From positions 3,038,001 to 3,102,000 of the forward strand of contig NZ_BSVB01000001.1 of the NCBI RefSeq assembly GCF_030161895.1: a stretch of 64,000 bases of DNA, in the 5' to 3' direction. The DNA comes from Pseudolysinimonas kribbensis. Lineage in GTDB: Bacteria; Actinomycetota; Actinomycetes; Actinomycetales; Microbacteriaceae. Both the position numbers and the translations under genes were made by a program. Each line of letters begins with the position of its first letter. Position 1 is the first letter of the stretch. Shown here in pieces: positions 59,040 to 64,000 of the stretch. The notes below the pieces were generated by a model. That model saw nothing but the letters and a program-made list of their open reading frames with translations, did no database searches and had not been told where the DNA came from.

Positions 59040-59810
59040 ATGCCGATGGCCGAGTGCATCCATGGTTTCGACGAGGGTCTCTGCGACATCTGCTACCCCC
59101 GCAGCGCTCCGGCATCCGCTCCGCGGACGGCGGCGACGCGCGCGCCGCGGGCGACGCGTGCCCCCGCCGCGAGCCGCACCGCCGGGGCTCCGCGGGTGGC
59201 GACGGCGCCGCCCGTGCTGCTGAGCGCGCAGCGGATCTACCACGTCACCCACATCCGCAATCTCGAGATGATCGCGATCGACGGCGCGCTGCGGGTCGAC
59301 GCGGAGCCGGAGGTCGACGTCAGCAGCGCCCTCGCGCGGGAGATGCGTGAGAGCGCCCCGCTCGCCGGCGGGGGCGTGGTCGCCGACCGTGTGCCGTTCT
59401 ATCTGAGCCCCGACGCGGAGCGCTGGCGCGAGCTGCGCGACGGAGCGGCCGGCGCGCACTGGTCGGATGCCGCCCGCGCCACCCGCCCGACGGACTTCGT
59501 CGTGCTCGTCGCCGACGCGCGTGCGGCCGGCGACGACGTCGTGCTCGCCGACGGCGACGCCGCGGCACCCGCCACCCGGTTCGCGTTCGGCATGGAGGCC
59601 GGCACCCAGCAGCTGCGCCGCATGCGCGCGCTCGACGCGGGCTACGCGACGGGCGAGCTGCTCGCGCCGAACCCGTTCCCCTTCTCCGGGGTCGCGCTCA
59701 TCGGCGTGCCGCACGAGCCGATGCGGGATCGCGTGCGCGACATCCTGCGCGAGGTCGGCGGGCACGTGCCCAAGGTCGCGGTCTACCCGCCCTGGTTCCA
59801 GCGCGACTGA
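59040..59810 (+). CDS. DarT-like (DUF4433) ADP-ribosyltransferase with N-terminal CxH/CxxC site
   Basis: The N-terminus has ECIHGFDEGLCDICYP, a compact Cys/His site likely to bind zinc, then an Ala/Pro/Arg linker. Residues from about 60 have IYHVTHIRNLEMIAIDGAL and, later, VADRVPFYLSPDAERW, matching the NAD-binding and PFY segments of the DarT/DUF4433 family, which ADP-ribosylates DNA bases. No DarG macrodomain or NADAR antitoxin gene is adjacent. It could be a tamed, non-toxic member. Confidence 0.75.
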   Translation: MPMAECIHGFDEGLCDICYPRSAPASAPRTAATRAPRATRAPAASRTAGAPRVATAPPVLLSAQRIYHVTHIRNLEMIAIDGALRVDAEPEVDVSSALAREMRESAPLAGGGVVADRVPFYLSPDAERWRELRDGAAGAHWSDAARATRPTDFVVLVADARAAGDDVVLADGDAAAPATRFAFGMEAGTQQLRRMRALDAGYATGELLAPNPFPFSGVALIGVPHEPMRDRVRDILREVGGHVPKVAVYPPWFQRD

Positions 59811-59825
59811 GCGGGCGCCCGCGGC

Positions 59826-60053
59826 TCAGCGGCCGGGGTCGCCGTCCTGCGGCGGTTCCTCGCCGCTCGTGTCGTCGGGCAGGTCGGAGCCGCGCACGGC
59901 GTCCATGTCGGGATCGTTCAGGAACTGCCGGGCGGTCTCGCTCAAGGTGTTGAGGGCGTCTGGCGTCTCCTGATCGAGGCGCTTCTCCTCGGCCTCGGCG
60001 GCGTCGTTCTCGCGGCGCTGGGCGTCGTGCGGTTCGGGCGTGGTGTCGGTCAT
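59826..60053 (-). CDS. Small acidic protein 1
   Basis: A 75-aa, strongly acidic protein starting MTDTTPEPHD, with one short helix (LNTLSETARQFLND) and otherwise disordered composition. It is the last of four tandem small acidic genes on this strand. No function is known to me. Confidence 0.65.
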   Translation of the reverse strand: MTDTTPEPHDAQRRENDAAEAEEKRLDQETPDALNTLSETARQFLNDPDMDAVRGSDLPDDTSGEEPPQDGDPGR

Positions 60054-60093
60054 CGCTGCTCCTTCGGCTCGCGGTCGTGTCGGGTGGTCGTCG

Positions 60094-60318
60094 TCACTCG
60101 TCGTCGTCGTTCTCGCCCTGGTGCTCGTCGGGCTCGGGCAGGTCGTCGTCCTCCTGCACGGGACCGGCGTCGCCGGGATCCACGTCGAGCGCCGGCCGGT
60201 CGTCGATATCGCTGGGCTCCGCACCCGGCAGGGCCGACTGCTCGACGCTGTCGATGCTGCGCTTCGCGTCGTCGAACTGCGACGCGGCGAGGTCGGCGTC
60301 GCTCTGGGTATCGGACAT
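60094..60318 (-). CDS. Small acidic protein 2
   Basis: A 74-aa protein starting MSDTQSDADLAASQFDDAK and ending in a run of acidic residues (ENDDDE). A GGAGG ribosome-binding site lies just before its ATG. Its sequence is of disordered type. It is flanked by similar genes. Confidence 0.65.
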   Translation of the reverse strand: MSDTQSDADLAASQFDDAKRSIDSVEQSALPGAEPSDIDDRPALDVDPGDAGPVQEDDDLPEPDEHQGENDDDE

Positions 60319-60365
60319 CGGGAGACCTCCTTCGGGTGAACGAGCCGGTCGGGTGAACGCGCCCG

Positions 60366-60658
60366 TCAGTTGAACGAGCCGGGGATGAACTGCTCCGTCG
60401 GCGGGTTGGGGTCGGTGTCGTCGAAGGGCGCGCCGTCCTTCGCGGGGAAGGTCGGCTCGTCCGGTGTCGGGTCGGGGCCGGCCGGGGAGAGTCCGGCTCG
60501 ACGGGGTCGATCGGGCCCGGCGGGTTGATCGACGGGCCGTCGGGCTGCGGGGCGCCGGGGTCGGGCCCCGGGACACCGGGGTCGGGCGGCGAGCCGGGCG
60601 TCGGCGGGAAGTCCGGATCGATGGCGTCCGGCTCGATGCTCTCGGGGTAGTCCGACAT
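60366..60658 (-). CDS. Small acidic Pro-rich protein 3 (frame broken)
   Basis: The protein starts MSDYPESIEPDAIDPDFP and is rich in Pro and Asp. Near 60490 one C is missing; repair gives DSPPAGPDPTPDEPTF and a natural end EQFIPGSFN at 60366. Repaired length is about 97 aa. Its ATG overlaps the stop of the next upstream small gene. Confidence 0.65.
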
Positions 60659-60840
60659 CACGGCGCCTCCGCCCCGGCGCCGTCGTCCGGCTTCTCGTCG
60701 TCGACCTCGGGGCCGCCGACGATCGCGCCGGTGCCGAGGTCGTCGCCCGACTGCAGGTCGGGCCCGACGTCCTCGGTCATGTCGTCGTGTTCGCGGTGGA
60801 AGTCGATGTCGTGGGTGCGCGGGTGCGGAATGTCGCTCAT
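60658..60840 (-). CDS. Small acidic protein 4
   Basis: A 60-aa protein starting MSDIPHPRTHDIDFHREHD, His-rich at first and acidic later. It is the first gene of the small-protein cluster, and a purine-rich ribosome-binding site precedes it. No function known. Confidence 0.65.
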   Translation of the reverse strand: MSDIPHPRTHDIDFHREHDDMTEDVGPDLQSGDDLGTGAIVGGPEVDDEKPDDGAGAEAP

Positions 60841-60962
60841 GGTGGTCCCTTCCGTGTCCTCCACCGTCGCCCCGGCGGCGCGGCGCGACAACCCCGGACG
60901 GGACCATTGCGCCAATGCCCAGGGTGGCGGGAGGCTGGCGGCACCCGATCGAAGGAGATCGC

Positions 60963-62536
60963 ATGACGTTCCGCAGCCCCTTTCCCGACGAGACGATCCC
61001 CGACCAATCCGTCTTCGACTTCCTGTTCGGCGACCTGAGCGACGCCGATGCCCGGCGCGTCGCCCTCGTCGACGGACCGTCGGGGGCCGAGACCACCTAC
61101 GGTGCACTGAAGCGCCAGATCGAGCTGTTGGCGGGTGCGCTCGCCGCCCGCGGGATCGCGCCGGGGGAGGTCGTGGCGCTGCACGCACCCAACGTGCCGG
61201 CGTTCGCGACCGTGTTCCACGGCATCCTGCGCGCCGGAGCCGCCGCGACGACGGTCAACGCGCTGTACACGGCGCAGGAGATGCAGCGCCAGCTCGAGGC
61301 GTCGCACGCGAAGCTCGTGTTCACCGTGGGCCCGCTCGCCGAGACCGCGACGGCCGCCGCCGCCGGAGCCGGGCTTCGGCCCGAGTCGGTCATCGTGCTC
61401 GACGGGTCACCCGGCCTCGCCGACCTGCTGCGGGAGGGCCACGCCGCGCCCGACGTGACGATCGACCCGGCCACCCGCGTGGCGGCGATCCCGTACTCGT
61501 CGGGCACGACCGGCTTCCCCAAGGGGTGCAGCTGAGCCATCGCAACCTGGTCGCGAACGTCGTGCAGTGCACGCCGGAGCTGCTCGACATCCGGCCCGAC
61601 GACCGGGTGCTCGCATTCCTCCCGTTCTTCCACATCTACGGCATGACCGTGCTGCTGAACATCGCGCTGAAGCGCCGCGCGGCGCTCGTCACGATGCCGC
61701 GGTTCGACCTGCAGCAGTTCCTGCAGCTCATCCAGGACCAGAAGATCACCTTCGTGTTCATCGCCCCGCCGGTCGCCGTCGCGCTCGCCAAGCACCCGAT
61801 CGTCGACCAGTTCGATCTGTCGAGCCTGCGCGGCATGATGTCGGGCGCCGCGCCCTTCGACGAGGCCCTCGGCAATGCGGTCGCGACGCGGCTCGGCATC
61901 ACGATGCAGCAGGGGTACGGGATGAGCGAGCTCAGCCCCGTCTCGCACGTGATCCCCGCGGGGCAGGTCGGCACGATGTCGGTGGGGTCGGTCGGCGTGC
62001 TGATCCCCAACCAGGAGGGCCGGATCATCGACGTCGACTCCGGCGAGGAGATCGAGGCCTCGCCCGACGGTCCGAGCCGCAGCGGCGAGCTCTGGCTGCG
62101 CGGGCCGAACGTCATGCTCGGCTACCTCGACGACCCGGAGTCGACGGCCCGCACCGTCGACGCCGACGGCTACCTGCATACCGGCGACATCGCCCTCATC
62201 AACCCGGACGGCAGCTTCCAGATCGTCGACCGGCTGAAGGAGCTCATCAAGTACAAGGGCTACCAGGTGCCGCCGGCCGAGCTCGAGGCGCTGCTGCTGA
62301 CGCATCCCGACATCGACGATGCCGCGGTGGTAGCCGCGGCGGACGAGGAGTCGGGGGAGATCCCGAAGGCGTTCGTCGTGCGGCGCGAGGGCGCGGAGCT
62401 GGACGAGGACCGTGTGATGGCGTTCGTCGCCGAGCACGTCGCGCCGCACAAGAAGGTGCGGGCGGTCGCGTTCATCGACGCGGTGCCCAAGTCGTCGTCG
62501 GGCAAGATCCTGCGGAAGGACCTGAAGGGGAGATAG
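60963..62536 (+). CDS. AMP-dependent acyl-CoA synthetase, 4-coumarate-CoA ligase type (frame broken)
   Basis: The adenylate-forming motifs are all present: SSGTTGFPKG, LPFFHIYGM, QQGYGMSELSP, YLHTGDIAL, KYKGYQVPPAELE and PKSSSGKILRK (catalytic Lys). A frame break at the GGGG run near 61528 is repaired by one G (PKGVQLSHRN). Repaired length is about 525 aa. The enzyme activates a carboxylic acid to its CoA thioester through an acyl-AMP. The substrate is not predictable from the binding pocket by eye. It stands alone, divergent from the small-protein cluster. Confidence 0.9.
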
Positions 62537-62548
62537 CGCGGGTCGGCG

Positions 62549-63235
62549 CTACTCGATCCGCTCGGCCTCGTCGAGGGGCTCGCCCGTGACGTCGTCGGCC
62601 CGCGGGTCCTGCAGCTCGAGGCCGCCCACGGGCTGACCGCCCCAGCTCTCCACGTTCCAGCCGGCGTCGGGATCGCCCTCGAGCACGACCGCGGCCGTGT
62701 TGTCGAGCGCGGTGAACGCGGCGTACTCCGGCGGCAGGTTCTGGGCGCGCGCGGCGCACCAGACGCGGATCGCGGCGGCATGGCTGAACGCGACGGCGGT
62801 CCGCCGGCGGTGGGTGCTCGCGATCATGGCGATGCTCTCGTCGAACCTCGCGAAGAAGGCGTTGCCGTCGCCCGCCCCCGGCATCCGAGGCGCCAGATCG
62901 CCGAGCCCCCACGCCCAGGCGGTCTCCATGTAGCGCTTCACCGACTCGCGATCGGTGTGCTGCTCGAGCTCGCCGGCCTCGATCTCGTGGATGCCGGGCA
63001 GCACCCTCGCGGGCGGCAGGTCGAGCGCTCGGGTGAGCGGCAGCGACGTCAGCCGGGTGCGGGTCAGGATCGAGGCGTAGACCCCGTCGACCGCCTCGTT
63101 CTGCAGGGCGGTGGGCACCGCCGCGGCCTGCTCGAGCCCGAGGGCGGTCAGCCCGGGCCCGGGCGCGGCCGTGTCGAGCGAGCCGATGACGTTCGACGGT
63201 GTCTGGCCGTGGCGGATGAGGAGCAGTCGCATCAC
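62549..63235 (-). CDS. Histidine phosphatase family protein
   Basis: The 228-aa protein has the RHG motif (LLLIRHGQTPSN, residues 4-15), the second His in AVAFSHAAAIRVW and the acidic GIHEIEAGELE segment. It is a phosphoglycerate-mutase-like phosphatase. Met 1 or Met 2 may start it. Confidence 0.92.
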   Translation of the reverse strand: MMRLLLIRHGQTPSNVIGSLDTAAPGPGLTALGLEQAAAVPTALQNEAVDGVYASILTRTRLTSLPLTRALDLPPARVLPGIHEIEAGELEQHTDRESVKRYMETAWAWGLGDLAPRMPGAGDGNAFFARFDESIAMIASTHRRRTAVAFSHAAAIRVWCAARAQNLPPEYAAFTALDNTAAVVLEGDPDAGWNVESWGGQPVGGLELQDPRADDVTGEPLDEAERIE

Positions 63236-63277
63236 GCCCAGCCTCGCACCTGCCGGCGACGTGCGCGGAATCCGCGC

Positions 63278-63532
63278 CTACTCGAGCTCGGTCCCGTCGC
63301 CGACGCGTCCGTAGCGCACGAGCTCCTCGGGGCGGGCCGGCGAGCGCTCGACCTGCGGATGCGAGTGCATCGCCTCCATGTCGACGGTGACGTTCGTGTC
63401 GTCGGAGATCCGGGCGCCCGGGTCGACGAGGTGCTCCCGGCGGCCGTGGCCCGTGCTGCCGCCGTTCGGGATGCCCGCGGGGTAGTCGATCGCCTCGCGA
63501 TCGCGCGCGGAGGCGCGGTGTCGTCCAACCAT
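63278..63532 (-). CDS. Small hypothetical protein
   Basis: An 84-aa hydrophilic protein (MVGRHRASARDREAIDYPAG). No domain or signal was seen. It precedes the histidine phosphatase gene on the same strand by 42 bp. Confidence 0.5.
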   Translation of the reverse strand: MVGRHRASARDREAIDYPAGIPNGGSTGHGRREHLVDPGARISDDTNVTVDMEAMHSHPQVERSPARPEELVRYGRVGDGTELE

Positions 63533-63584
63533 CCCGTCAGGGTACGGGCGCGGCCCGGACGACGCATTCCCGTTCAGCGGTCTC

Positions 63585-64000
63585 TCAGGACGCTCCGTGG
63601 GCGATCGAAGGGGCGATGCTGAAGGTGCCGTCGGGCGAGTCGATGCTGACCCAGACCTGGGTCGGGTGACCGTCGTTCGTCACCGCGTCGCAGGTGAAGA
63701 GCGTGCCGGGGGCGAGCGACCCCAGCACCGGCGGGCAGCTCACCGAGCTCAGCCGGCCGGAGTCGACCAGTTGCGTCTGGGCGGCGTGCTGCACGCGCAC
63801 CGGCACGGTGACGACCGTCGACGCGCCCGAGACCCAGAACAGCAGCGGGGCGGCGACCGCGGCCACGGCGGTGACGGCGAAGAGCACCAGCGGCCCGGTG
63901 CCGGGCACCCGGAGCCGGCGGGCGATGAGGTAGCCGAGCGGCGTGAGCAGCGCCCACAGCGCGCTCGGCGGGGTGAAGCGGCGGGCCGCGAGCTGGCGGC
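63585..64000 (-). CDS. DUF4333-like membrane protein (start outside window)
   Basis: The frame enters from beyond base 64000. Two hydrophobic helices (SALWALLTPLGYLIA and LVLFAVTAVAAVAAPLLFWV) are followed by an extracellular domain with VSCPPVL and TLFTCDAV, the Cys pair of DUF4333-type domains, and VWVSIDSPDGTFS. The Cys pair is probably a disulfide outside the cell. Confidence 0.72.
   Translation of the reverse strand, partial: RQLAARRFTPPSALWALLTPLGYLIARRLRVPGTGPLVLFAVTAVAAVAAPLLFWVSGASTVVTVPVRVQHAAQTQLVDSGRLSSVSCPPVLGSLAPGTLFTCDAVTNDGHPTQVWVSIDSPDGTFSIAPSIAHGAS

Overview
The window reads as chromosomal DNA of a high-GC actinobacterium (about 70% G+C by eye), most likely a member of the Microbacteriaceae. 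The reasons are the codon bias, GTG/TTG starts, an F420/PPOX-type enzyme, an Eis-type acetyltransferase, a secreted HNH/Excalibur nuclease and small acidic MSD-type proteins. No rRNA, tRNA, integrase, transposase or CRISPR array was recognised.

Layout. 0-8 kb: a paired aldehyde dehydrogenase locus (one partial, one lacking the catalytic half), an M20 peptidase, an FAD/Rieske oxidoreductase, a small membrane protein, an aldo/keto reductase and a SNF2 helicase. 8.0-8.7 kb: a gene-free stretch with a duplicated 29-bp motif and two strong hairpins. 8.7-18.5 kb: pabC, a J-domain/NERD-like protein, a GH3 lipoprotein, a PPOX enzyme, membrane proteins, a NERD protein, Eis, a Phd/PIN toxin-antitoxin pair and a MarR/esterase divergon. 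18.5-22.1 kb: a RecB-like nuclease/helicase. 22.1-48.4 kb: a defence-type island made of HigBA, a type I restriction-modification system (hsdM, hsdS, hsdR), a convergent operon DUF6361-PLD nuclease-helicase, a secreted HNH nuclease, and a five-gene operon encoding a surface vWA protein, a giant tubulin-like protein, two membrane proteins and a LIM/DA1-like metallopeptidase. 48.4-64 kb: a bifunctional PBP, an MNT/HEPN toxin-antitoxin pair, UbiB kinase, PadR, GNAT, VOC, a K+ channel, an MFS exporter, an AKR/TetR divergon, an orphan DarT-like protein, four small acidic proteins, an acyl-CoA synthetase, a histidine phosphatase and DUF4333-like tail genes.

The two operons most worth following are the five-gene vWA/tubulin/DA1 operon (36376-48398) and the translationally coupled DUF6361-PLD-helicase operon (29075-35137). 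The first looks like a membrane-spanning sensor joined to a cytoskeletal NTPase and a peptidase effector; the second looks like a restriction-like nuclease/helicase module. Both functions are inferred.

Quality warning. About 26 reading-frame breaks occur in otherwise well-conserved genes. Every one I could resolve is a loss of a single G or C. Ten lie at runs of exactly five G or C where the frame needs six, and by eye I saw no run of six or more G/C anywhere. I therefore treat these genes as probably intact in the organism and annotate them across the breaks.
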